Shown in pieces: positions 7,827-15,443 of a stretch of 15,469 nucleotides of DNA. The notes below the pieces were generated by a model. That model was not told the origin of the DNA and did not search any database. It saw only the letters and a program-made list of their open reading frames with translations. The stretch covers positions 1 to 15,469 of the forward strand of contig JABDLQ010000157.1 of assembly GCA_013002925.1 (NCBI GenBank). The letters are read 5' to 3'. Within the stretch, counting starts at the first letter, position 1. Every line of letters starts with the position of its first letter. This DNA is from Gammaproteobacteria bacterium. GTDB taxonomy: Bacteria; Pseudomonadota; Gammaproteobacteria; Steroidobacterales; SZUA-146. A program made the position numbers and the translations under genes.

Positions 7827-7872
7827 CGAACGGACCAGCGCGCCTATGTCCGGTGCCCCGATGCAAGACGCA

Positions 7873-7903
7873 GAGCCGGATTGTTGATCACACAATCCGG
7901 CTC
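7873..7903. terminator. strong stem-loop between convergent genes
   Basis: GAGCCGGATTGT (7873-7884) pairs perfectly with ACAATCCGGCTC (7892-7903), a 12-bp stem with a 7-nt loop. It sits 46 bp after the stop of the small secreted gene and about 120 bp beyond the stop of the convergent spondin gene. Its position fits a bidirectional transcript end. No T-run flanks it on either strand, so it may stabilise 3' ends rather than act as an intrinsic terminator. Confidence 0.6.
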
Positions 7904-7909
7904 GACCTC

Positions 7910-7949
7910 TTGCGACCTGTTGCGACTTACTGCGAACTCTTGAGTCGGT
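7910..7949. repeat. degenerate 10-bp tandem repeat
   Basis: Units at 7910 (TTGCGACCTG), 7920 (TTGCGACTTA), 7930 (CTGCGAACTC) and 7940 (TTGAGTCGGT) follow each other at exact 10-bp spacing with decreasing similarity, directly after the 12-bp stem-loop. The first two share TTGCGAC. Confidence 0.45.
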
Positions 7950-8024
7950 CCGCTCTCAAATGTGCCCTGTCGCCGCGGACGATGCTCTTTGCAGCGGCGC
8001 ACGGCGCGTGTTCACCGGTGTACC

Positions 8025-8999
8025 CTACAGCGCATTGGCACCCGGTCCCGGCGGCTCGAGAAAATATTCCGGGAATATCGCGAAGTCACCGAAATTGACC
8101 ACGCCGTCGCCATTAAAATCTTCATCGCCGTCGTTGGCTGTATTAAAAAACGGTACCCACAACGACACGTCCTCAAAGTTTACGACGCCATCGTTATTCA
8201 GATCCGGGTCGCAGCTATTCCCGTATCCGTCGCCGTCAGTATCGCGCTGATCAGGGTTGGCAATCAGTGTGCAATTGTCGACGTCATCACCGATATCGTC
8301 AGCATCGATATCGACACAGCTGGCCGTAAGACGCACGAACCGGAAGGTACCAAAGGGCACCAGCTCACCTGCGTGCATAAACATCGGTCCATCGAGTAGT
8401 TCGATCGGTATATGAGGGGTGATATCAGCGTTGCTTGAGATGTAGTTTGCACCGCTGTCGGTGCCTGCGTCATAGCCATACAGATCCACAACAGATTCTG
8501 CGACCCAGTTGCTGTTGATCAACAGGTTGTGGCCATGAGTGCCAACGAACCAGTCAGGGCTCGGTGCGATCATCGTAACGATCGTTGCCAATGGATTGCT
8601 CTCATTCACGCTAAACGTGGTTGAGACAAACCCCGGGGAGGTACCAATGCCGCCACCGGCAACAGTATCAAATGCAGTCCCGGCAGTAATCGCAGCGTTG
8701 ACTTCGCTAAGCAGTACGCCCTGACTGCCCGTTTCGGCCATGTTTTCGATGCCCTGGCTCGCAATGCCACCAGGTGACCAGAAACTGACACTGGCACTAT
8801 GACTGCCACCCACGAGACCGGAAAAATGTGCGCTTGCAGGGAAATTGGTTGGTAGTGTTGTCGAACTCCATGTTGCGTCAAATTCGACCCGGTAATCTGC
8901 TTCGGGGCTGAAAGTACAGGTTTGTGCATGACTCATTTGCGTGAGAGCGCTGGTAAAAAAAATCGCGGCCAGGGCCGGGGCAAGTGATCGTATGTGCAT
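8025..8999 (-). CDS. secreted Spondin_N protein with C-terminal TSP3/dockerin-like module
   Basis: This 324-residue exported protein starts with a Sec signal peptide (1-25, cleavage after SHA). Residues about 28-225 fit the Spondin_N domain: YRVEFDATWS, LPTNFPASAHFSGLVGGSH, FWSPGGIAS and the following 'AETGS' region are typical of the family, which in animals mediates extracellular-matrix binding. After Cys228 comes a thrombospondin type 3-like stretch (DIDADDIGDDVDNCTLIANPDQRDTDGDGYGNSCD divided over 230-264). Two dockerin-like EF-hand loops follow, DLNNDGVVNFED (266-277) and DFNGDGVVNFGD (294-305), both with Asp/Asn at calcium positions 1, 3, 5, 9 and 12. It ends in a short Pro/Gly tail. 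The start has GGGAG (9009-9013) nine bases upstream. It is divergent from the DUF1800 operon, whose first product carries the same module. Its ligand is unknown. Confidence 0.85.
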   Translation of the reverse strand: MHIRSLAPALAAIFFTSALTQMSHAQTCTFSPEADYRVEFDATWSSTTLPTNFPASAHFSGLVGGSHSASVSFWSPGGIASQGIENMAETGSQGVLLSEVNAAITAGTAFDTVAGGGIGTSPGFVSTTFSVNESNPLATIVTMIAPSPDWFVGTHGHNLLINSNWVAESVVDLYGYDAGTDSGANYISSNADITPHIPIELLDGPMFMHAGELVPFGTFRFVRLTASCVDIDADDIGDDVDNCTLIANPDQRDTDGDGYGNSCDPDLNNDGVVNFEDVSLWVPFFNTANDGDEDFNGDGVVNFGDFAIFPEYFLEPPGPGANAL

Positions 9000-9474
9000 A
9001 ATTTTTGTCTCCCTGATGAATCTAAAATTTGGCAGTGTTTTAAACTACTCCGGGATAAGCAAAAACCCGAGTCAAGCGTTGATGCCTTGATTTACGCAGT
9101 GGACTCCAGGTTCGCGAAGCCGGGTATGGGTGTACAAGTCAGATGACCGCCCGTGCGGGGATTATGTTTCATCTCAATGGATCCAAGTTAAAGACTATTG
9201 CTGGGATTGATGAACTCCGATGACACTTTTATGATTGATGTCGTACTTAAGCTTTTGATTTATGATATTAATTATTGTCATTTTTAAGCAATCGCAGGGT
9301 ATGCGTCATCACCTGAAATCATTGTCAGGCGATAGCAATTGAATCAGGGTTTCTCACTTGTCAGGCGCACGTTTGCATGTGACTATTCTTTGAGCCTGTC
9401 ATTGACCAGCAGCAGTGCGCCTGAAAACGCGCTATGTTGTTGGCGTACCGAGGTGTCGGGCGTGGGGCGTTACT
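9000..9474. promoter_or_regulatory. divergent intergenic region of the spondin/DUF1800 locus
   Basis: These 475 bp separate two oppositely transcribed exported-protein genes and must hold both promoters. The middle (about 9230-9290) is clearly AT-rich. I found no promoter with both boxes in good register: TATGAT at 9261-9266 is a fair plus-strand -10 without a properly spaced -35, and on the minus strand TTGACT (complement of about 9070-9075) lacks a matching -10. A TTGTCAGGCG direct repeat lies within (listed separately), as does a small dyad TCAAG/CTTGA at 9072-9090. Confidence 0.5.
9322..9367. repeat. 10-bp direct repeat upstream of the DUF1800 operon
   Basis: TTGTCAGGCG occurs at 9322-9331 and again at 9358-9367, 36 bp apart, about 110-150 bp upstream of the DUF1800 start. 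Exact repetition in a promoter region may mark a regulator site, but two copies alone do not prove it. Confidence 0.4.
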
Positions 9475-11478
9475 ATGCTTAGTTATCTATCCAAACCGAT
9501 GATGCTCAGACTGCTCATCGCTCTTGTGCTGATCAGCCTGCCATCAACCCAGGCCGCTGACAGTGATTCAGATGGCGTTGCCAACACGCTTGATAACTGC
9601 ACTGCCTTTTTCAATCCGGATCAGCGGGATACCAATGCTGATGGTTACGGTAATGTGTGTGATCTCGATTTTGATAATGATCTTGTTGTCAATTTTCTTG
9701 ATCTCAATATTATGGCCGAGCGCTTTTCCCAAAGTGCTCCCTATGCTGATGCGTTGGGCGATGACGTCGATATCAATGGCGATGGGCATATCAATTTTCT
9801 TGACGTATTTTATTTTAACGGAGCTTTTCTGGGTAGCCCGGGTCCCAGTGCTGTTAACAACGCTTTTGATGCCGCTACCGCTGCGCGTTTTTTGAACCAG
9901 GCTACGTTTGGCGCACGCTGGTCTGAAATAGAGGAACTCACGGCAAGCGGCAACATGGTGACCTGGATTGACAACCAGATCGCGATTCCTGCGAGCTCCC
10001 ACGAAATGCGAACGCGCACGCTCGCAATACAGATGTGTTTTCATACAACGGGCTCTGGCATCTTTGATGGCTTGTATGAGAACTCCAGGCAGACTGCCTT
10101 TTGGGAAATTGCAATCGATGGTGCCGACCAGTTGCGCCAGCGAGTGGCGCTGGCGCTCAGCGAAATACTGGTGGTATCCGATCGTAGTGACATGTTGGCC
10201 GCTTCGCAGATCGGTATTGCACATTACTACGACACGCTGGCATCGCACGCATTTGGTAATTATCGCGATTTGTTACAAGCCGTAACGTTGCATGCAACGA
10301 TGGGCATCTATTTGAGCATGGTACGCAGTGAAAAACCGCAACCGGCACTCAACATCCGCCCTGATGAGAATTATGCCCGTGAGCTCTTGCAGTTGTTTAC
10401 GTTGGGGCCACACCTGCTGAATCCGGACGGCAGCAAAGTACTTGACGTTACGGGTAACCCGGTGCCGGCCTATACCCAGGATGACATCGAAGAGCTTGCA
10501 CGGGTATTTACCGGCTGGAATTACTCTGGCATCGACTGGCACACCTGGTTTGGTTTGTCTGACCGGACCTTACCGCTCGTGGCAGTCGAGGTTTATCATG
10601 ACACCGATCCCAAAACGCTGTTAGGTGGGCTTGCGCTACCGGGCGGACAAACGGCAGCGCAGGATCTGGATGCTGCTCTTGACAATGTGTTTGCTCACAG
10701 TAATGTCGGCCCCCACGTAAGTCGTTTGTTGATACAACGGCTGGTGACCAGCAATCCAACCCCGGAGTATATTCAGCGCGTCGCAAGCACTTTTGATGAC
10801 AACGGCGCGGGCGTGCGCGGCGATCTGTCCGCAGTAATCAAAGCCATCTTGCTGGATGTAGAAGCGCAGCACGGACATATTTTGCGCCCGACCAGTTTTG
10901 GCAAACTTCGCGAACCACTACTGCGTCTGGCTCACATGCGCCGCACGTTTAACGCGATACCTGTGACGCTGTCCGGTCAGCGCTGGACCGGCGTACCGTG
11001 TGGTCAGGCGGCCTACAACGTTTATCCTTCGCCATTCGGGCCGCTATCCGTGTCGATCAATCAGCAACCGCAAAATGCCCCTTCAGTATTTAATTTCTTT
11101 TCACCGGATTATTCACCTTCAGGACCAGTCCGTGATGCCGGCCTGTTCGCCCCGGAGTTTCAGATGTTTAACACGAGCCTGGCGCAGACTACAGCCAAGG
11201 TCGTCAGTTTTGAGATACAAAACGACGGGTTCTGGGGGCCGGGATGGGTCGCACTTGACGTTGCAGATGAAATTGCCCTCGCCGCTAATCCGGAGCTTCT
11301 TGTTGAGCATCTGAATATGCTGCTGATGAGCGGACAAATGACGGCAGGGTTGGAAGCGCAGATACTTGCCTATCTCAACGATGCTGCGCTCCCGGGCGAC
11401 GCGACCCGTGACAATGTCCGGGCCCGCGATGCCATTATGCTGATTACCAGTTCACCCGATTATCTGATCCAGAAATGA
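9475..11478 (+). CDS. secreted DUF1800 protein with N-terminal TSP3/dockerin-like module
   Basis: The start is placed at ATG 9475, which gives a normal Sec signal peptide (MLRLLIALVLISLPSTQA, cleavage near residue 27) and a 667-residue product. A GTG at 9415 would add 20 residues that fit a signal peptide less well. Residues 28-65 form a thrombospondin type 3-like repeat (DNCTAFFNPDQRDTNADGYG), followed by EF-hand-like loops DFDNDLVVNFLD (65-76, position 6 Gly replaced by Leu) and DINGDGHINFLD (99-110). DUF1800 covers about 135-665, with family hallmarks NQATFG, RPDENYARELLQLFTLG, YTQDDIEELARVFTGW and SVFNFFSPDYSPSG. DUF1800 proteins usually sit next to DUF1501 proteins, as here; to my knowledge their function is not established. 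The module-coding part is strikingly AT-rich (20 G+C in 60 bases at 9661-9720). It heads a three-gene run. Confidence 0.85.
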   Translation: MLSYLSKPMMLRLLIALVLISLPSTQAADSDSDGVANTLDNCTAFFNPDQRDTNADGYGNVCDLDFDNDLVVNFLDLNIMAERFSQSAPYADALGDDVDINGDGHINFLDVFYFNGAFLGSPGPSAVNNAFDAATAARFLNQATFGARWSEIEELTASGNMVTWIDNQIAIPASSHEMRTRTLAIQMCFHTTGSGIFDGLYENSRQTAFWEIAIDGADQLRQRVALALSEILVVSDRSDMLAASQIGIAHYYDTLASHAFGNYRDLLQAVTLHATMGIYLSMVRSEKPQPALNIRPDENYARELLQLFTLGPHLLNPDGSKVLDVTGNPVPAYTQDDIEELARVFTGWNYSGIDWHTWFGLSDRTLPLVAVEVYHDTDPKTLLGGLALPGGQTAAQDLDAALDNVFAHSNVGPHVSRLLIQRLVTSNPTPEYIQRVASTFDDNGAGVRGDLSAVIKAILLDVEAQHGHILRPTSFGKLREPLLRLAHMRRTFNAIPVTLSGQRWTGVPCGQAAYNVYPSPFGPLSVSINQQPQNAPSVFNFFSPDYSPSGPVRDAGLFAPEFQMFNTSLAQTTAKVVSFEIQNDGFWGPGWVALDVADEIALAANPELLVEHLNMLLMSGQMTAGLEAQILAYLNDAALPGDATRDNVRARDAIMLITSSPDYLIQK

Positions 11479-11506
11479 TGACTGACGGACACACAAGGCG
11501 CTGCCG

Positions 11507-12901
11507 ATGAAACGCTCTACAATAAGCCGGCGTAATTTTTTGAAAGCCGCTGCAATGGCCTCGCTCGGAACCGGGTTAATGGCGGGTCAAAGTCGTATTA
11601 ATCTGCTTCAGGCTGCGCTGGCAGCCAGCACCGATTACTCGACGCTCAGCGATCACAAGAGCCTCGTCTGCATCTACCTTTTCGGCGGCAACGATGCGTA
11701 CAATATGTTCGTGCCAAACACGGCTGCGGGCTACACGCAGTATCAGGCGGCTCGCGGTCCGCTCGCAATACCACAGGGATTGCTGCATCCGGTGGCTGGT
11801 GGTGACTATGGGTTTCATCCTTCGATGCCCAATGTGCGTACTCTTTTTGATGCCGGCCAAATCGGGGTATTGGCCAATGTAGGTACACTGCTTGAACCCA
11901 CCGACCGCGTCGGTTACCTGACAGGTACTGCCGCCATTCCACCGGATCTTTTTTCGCACAGCCATCAAACAGAAATGTGGCAGACCAACAAACCTGCGCT
12001 GGCAGGTCTTGCGCAAAATGGTTGGGGTGGAGAAATGGCAGACCTGCTGCAGGCTGCGAACACCAATCCACAGGTACCGCCGACTATTACGCTTGCGGGC
12101 ACCAATCAATGGCAATCCGGGGCAGTGACGCAACAAATGGCATTAAACACTTATAATGGCGCCGAACCTTTTTTGTTTTTGGCCGATGAACCCTGGCCGC
12201 CCTGGGAGTCCGCGCGGACACAAACGTGGGACAATATATTAGCGCAGGGAAGCAACCACTTGCTGGCGGACGAAGCGGCACAAAGCTTTAACCGCGCTCG
12301 TGATCAAATCGGAGTTGTGCGTGATGGCCTGGCCGAGGCACCGGCAATAACAACTGTGTACAACGCGGCCAACTACTTTGCCGCACAACTCAAAATCGTC
12401 GCTCAGATGATCTCGGTGCGCGAATATCTGGGCATGAAACGCCAGCTGTTTTTCGTGGCGCTCGGTAATTGGGATTCTCATGGTAATCAGCTCAACGACC
12501 ACGCAGCCAATCTGGCGTTACTGGATGATGGCCTGGCAAGTTTTAACGCCAACATTAACGAACTTGGACTTCAGGACAGCGTGGTCAGCTTCACCATGTC
12601 CGAGTTTGGTCGCACACTGACGGTCAATGGCGATGGAACTGACCACGGCTGGGGCACCCATTGTCTGCTGATGGGGGGAGCAGTTGCAGGCGGTACTGTC
12701 TATGGACAAATGCCCACCCTGACTATCGGTGGCATCGACGACGCTGGCTCCGCCGGGCGTATTATTCCGACTACCTCGCTCGATCAGTATGCCGCGACAC
12801 TCGGGAAATGGATGAATATCAGTAGCGCCGATCTGAACGCAATATTTCCAAATCTCGATCTCTTTCCAACCGCAGACCTTGGCTTTATTGCTTCGCGATG
12901 A
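11507..12901 (+). CDS. DUF1501 protein with Tat signal
   Basis: The 464-residue product begins with a twin-arginine signal (SRRNFLK, 7-13, then AAAMASLGTGLMAG), so it is probably folded in the cytoplasm, often with a bound metal, before export. The DUF1501 body shows LFGGNDAYNMFVP (58-70), NWDSHGNQ (321-328), MSEFGRT (364-370) and DHGWGTH (379-385). These Asp/His-rich motifs are typical of DUF1501, which is distantly related to the alkaline phosphatase/sulfatase superfamily, and they are candidate metal-binding residues. An AAGG ribosome site lies at 11495-11498. It follows the DUF1800 gene by 28 bp and is almost certainly in the same transcript. Substrate and activity are unknown; a hydrolase acting on phosphate or sulfate esters is only a fold-based guess. 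Confidence 0.88.
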   Translation: MKRSTISRRNFLKAAAMASLGTGLMAGQSRINLLQAALAASTDYSTLSDHKSLVCIYLFGGNDAYNMFVPNTAAGYTQYQAARGPLAIPQGLLHPVAGGDYGFHPSMPNVRTLFDAGQIGVLANVGTLLEPTDRVGYLTGTAAIPPDLFSHSHQTEMWQTNKPALAGLAQNGWGGEMADLLQAANTNPQVPPTITLAGTNQWQSGAVTQQMALNTYNGAEPFLFLADEPWPPWESARTQTWDNILAQGSNHLLADEAAQSFNRARDQIGVVRDGLAEAPAITTVYNAANYFAAQLKIVAQMISVREYLGMKRQLFFVALGNWDSHGNQLNDHAANLALLDDGLASFNANINELGLQDSVVSFTMSEFGRTLTVNGDGTDHGWGTHCLLMGGAVAGGTVYGQMPTLTIGGIDDAGSAGRIIPTTSLDQYAATLGKWMNISSADLNAIFPNLDLFPTADLGFIASR

Positions 12902-12977
12902 GCAGGCTCAACCACAAGAATTAAAAGTTGCCTGATAACCCGGGCCTGAAATCAGTCGATAATCAATGAGAGCATCT

Positions 12978-13583
12978 ATGCGAATGAACAAACGTCACCA
13001 GAGATTTCTGCTGACTGTGGCGGGATTTGGTTTTCTGCTATGCGCATGTCAGGAAAGCCCGTCAGGGTTCTCTGCAAATTATGCCGGCCAGGAGCAACTC
13101 GCGATAAAGAGCCTTTCTGACGATGATATGCGTCAGCTAAAAAATGGTGAGGGTTGGGGGCTGGCGAAAGTGGCGGAGCTCAATGGCATGCCGGGTCCGG
13201 CACATCTGTTACAAATGAAGAGACAAATTGAATTAACCGCTGACCAGGAACGCCGGATCCAGCTGCTATTCGATGAAATGAAAGTGCGGGCGATTGCATT
13301 GGGTCACCAGTTGATTGATCTCGAGGCACAGCTCAACACATCGTTTGCCGATGGCACTGTGACTACGGCAAGTCTCGATCAGCAGTTACGAGCCATTGCA
13401 GATGTGCGCAGGGCTTTGCGATTCGCGCACCTGGAAACTCATCTCAAGACGCCGGATATACTGACAACCCGGCAAGTTGCCGAGTACAACCGACTACGTG
13501 GCTATAGTTCTGGTGATCCATGCAGCCATGTACCCGAGGGTCATGACGAAGAAATGTGGAAGCGTCACAATGATTGCCAGTGA
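12978..13583 (+). CDS. Spy/CpxP-like periplasmic lipoprotein (LTxxQ family)
   Basis: Three in-frame ATGs lie at 12966, 12978 and 12984. The one at 12978 has GAGAG five bases upstream and gives a lipoprotein signal ending in LCA-C, lipidation expected at that last Cys. In the 201-residue product, a helical region holds two LTxxQ motifs, LTADQ (86-90) and LTTRQ (162-166). The pair is the hallmark of the Spy/CpxP family of ATP-independent periplasmic chaperones and metal-stress sensors. The C-terminus (DPCSHVPEGHDEEMWKRHNDC) has two Cys and three His, which could bind a metal or form a disulfide; most Spy proteins lack such a tail. It follows the DUF1501 gene by 76 bp on the same strand and may protect or assist the two large exported products. 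The family call rests on motifs only. Confidence 0.72.
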   Translation: MRMNKRHQRFLLTVAGFGFLLCACQESPSGFSANYAGQEQLAIKSLSDDDMRQLKNGEGWGLAKVAELNGMPGPAHLLQMKRQIELTADQERRIQLLFDEMKVRAIALGHQLIDLEAQLNTSFADGTVTTASLDQQLRAIADVRRALRFAHLETHLKTPDILTTRQVAEYNRLRGYSSGDPCSHVPEGHDEEMWKRHNDCQ

Positions 13584-13943
13584 GCGTGGGCAAGGTGGGT
13601 AAAGAGCAGGTGAACCGGAATGACCCGACTAATGTTTGCAGTGATTGGATTCTAATCCTGATGCAGTCGTCACACACCGGTTACCGTGAGGCCAACTCGT
13701 GGTTGCATCTCGATGACGCTGCTGTGGTCGGGATGCGGCAGCCAGGCGTGCGTGCGGATAGTGATGTGCTGTTCTATGGCGCAGGGAATGCGAATTGTTT
13801 GCAACAACAACATCCAACTCGCAGCGTCTGACAAAAGGCGACCCAAGCCCGATGAACACTGTCCGGGAAGCGATTTTTTCCTGAGCAAGGTATTATCGTG
13901 GTAATGAATCCGTGCAATTGGTCACACGAGGTCCCCGCAACAG
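13584..13943. other. 360-bp stretch without a confident gene
   Basis: Short overlapping plus-strand frames (from 13574 and 13686) and minus-strand frames exist, but none has a ribosome site, recognisable domain or persuasive composition. A small palindrome GGATT-CT-AATCC lies at 13647-13658. TATTAT at 13891-13896 is a fair -10 box for the downstream PPK2 gene, but the -35 position is poor. No clear terminator for the DUF1800 operon was found. Confidence 0.45.
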
Positions 13944-15443
13944 ATGATGTTTGATACGGCAGAGTTGGGTCAAAGCGTAAGTCAATCGGACTTCAAGGCG
14001 CGTGAGCGTGAACTGCGTACCCGGCTGCTCATCCTACAGTATCGAACGCTTGAACTCGCCCGTTTTCCGGTGCTGATCGATTTTGCCGGTGTGGACGGTG
14101 CCGGGAAAGGCACGACCGTCAACATGTTGAATAAATGGATGGACCCGCGCTGGTTACGCTCCATCGGTTACCGTGTGCAGACCCAGGAGGAGCGCGCCCG
14201 GCCGCGGTTCTGGCGCTATTGGCGAGACCTGCCCCCCAAAGGCCGTATTGGTTTGTATTTGAGCGGCCGCTATTCGCGACCGTTGCTGAATCGGGTTTAC
14301 GGTGACAGCGATGAACTGGAATTTGACCGGCGTCTTGCCGGGATCATTCGTTTCGAAAATGCACTGGTTGACGACGGCGCCTTAATACTCAAGTTCTGGA
14401 TGCATTTGAGCCAGGCAGACCAGAAACAGCGCCTTGATGCACTCTCGGCCGATCCTATGCAAAGCTACAGAGTGAGCGACGATGATTGGCAAAACCATGA
14501 GCGTTATGATGATTTTATCGGGGCAGCCGAACAGATCATTACGCGGACGAACCGGGGTGGTGCGCAGTGGAATATCGTTGAAGGTAAAGATTCAAATTTT
14601 CGGCATTTGCGGATCGGCGAGATCATAGCAGACGAATTATCGCGCCACCTGGAGATGCATGAGCAGCAGGCCGCCGCTGCCGGCGGATCGGTAGCAATTC
14701 ACTCCGGTGAACCGACGTCGCCGCGTCAACGCACTGTCTTCGACGGACTCGACCTGTCGCGGACCGTTTCGAGAAGCGACTACAAATCGAAACTCAAGGA
14801 GTATCAGGCGGGTTTGGGAGAGCTCGGTCGCAAGGCGTTCGATCAAGGAGTATCGACTGTGCTGGTTTTCGAAGGCCCGGATGCCAGTGGCAAGGGTGGC
14901 GCGATCAGGCGCGCGATCTGGAGCCTCGATGCGCGCACCAGCCGCGTGCATCAGTTTGCGGCACCGACCGAAGAAGAACGGGCGCATCATTACTTATGGC
15001 GATTCTGGCGCAAATTACCACAAGCCGGTTTTGTGTCCGTATTTGACCGGAGCTGGTACGGGCGGGTGCTTGTGGAGCGCGCCGAAGGTTACGCCACCGA
15101 AGCAGAATGGCGGCGTGCCTACAATGAAATCAACGATTTCGAAAACCAGATCGTCGATCACGGTATTTTACTGCTCAAGTTCTGGTTGCATATCGGTGAG
15201 GATGAACAGCTTGAGCGTTTCAGAAAACGAGAAAAATCGCCCTACAAGCATTGGAAGCTTACTGAAGAAGATTGGCGCAATCGGGAGCGTTGGGACGAGT
15301 ACGAGCAATTTGGTCATGACGTGGTCCAGTATACGAGCACACAAAAAGCACCGTGGATCATTGTGGAAGGAAACGACAAACTGCACGCACGACTTAAAGT
15401 CATTGAGACGATCAGCGATCATCTGGCAGCGCGCCTGGCGTGA
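13944..15443 (+). CDS. pap: polyphosphate:AMP phosphotransferase, tandem PPK2 domains
   Basis: The 499-residue protein consists of two PPK2 domains (about 1-245 and 265-499), the architecture of class II PPK2 (Pap), which uses polyphosphate to phosphorylate AMP to ADP in the cytoplasm. The C-terminal domain has all expected motifs: Walker A GPDASGKGG (311-319), Walker B VFDRSWYGRV (366-375) and a lid region with KREKSPYKHWKLTEEDW. The N-terminal domain keeps Walker A (GVDGAGKGT, 49-57) but has YLSGRYSRPL (105-114) where Walker B should be, so the key Asp is replaced by Ser. As known for two-domain family members, the C-terminal domain is expected to be the catalytic one. The start at 13944 has only a weak GAGG twelve bases upstream; ATG 13947 is an alternative. 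It stands alone, 360 bp after the DUF1800 operon. Confidence 0.9.
   Translation: MMFDTAELGQSVSQSDFKARERELRTRLLILQYRTLELARFPVLIDFAGVDGAGKGTTVNMLNKWMDPRWLRSIGYRVQTQEERARPRFWRYWRDLPPKGRIGLYLSGRYSRPLLNRVYGDSDELEFDRRLAGIIRFENALVDDGALILKFWMHLSQADQKQRLDALSADPMQSYRVSDDDWQNHERYDDFIGAAEQIITRTNRGGAQWNIVEGKDSNFRHLRIGEIIADELSRHLEMHEQQAAAAGGSVAIHSGEPTSPRQRTVFDGLDLSRTVSRSDYKSKLKEYQAGLGELGRKAFDQGVSTVLVFEGPDASGKGGAIRRAIWSLDARTSRVHQFAAPTEEERAHHYLWRFWRKLPQAGFVSVFDRSWYGRVLVERAEGYATEAEWRRAYNEINDFENQIVDHGILLLKFWLHIGEDEQLERFRKREKSPYKHWKLTEEDWRNRERWDEYEQFGHDVVQYTSTQKAPWIIVEGNDKLHARLKVIETISDHLAARLA

Noticed and set aside
8013..8020. 8-bp palindrome CACCGGTG just beyond the spondin stop
   Set aside because: Too short to mean anything in itself and surrounded by no further dyad symmetry.
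9415..9474. Upstream GTG start adding 20 residues to the DUF1800 protein
   Set aside because: The extension puts Arg- and Cys-containing sequence ahead of an otherwise normal signal peptide; ATG 9475 gives a better secreted-protein start.
13647..13658. GGATT-CT-AATCC palindrome
   Set aside because: A short dyad with no nearby promoter; noted only as part of the intergenic description.
13574..13831. 85-codon plus-strand frame after the lipoprotein gene
   Set aside because: It overlaps the lipoprotein stop, has no ribosome site or domain, and competes with several other short frames on both strands.
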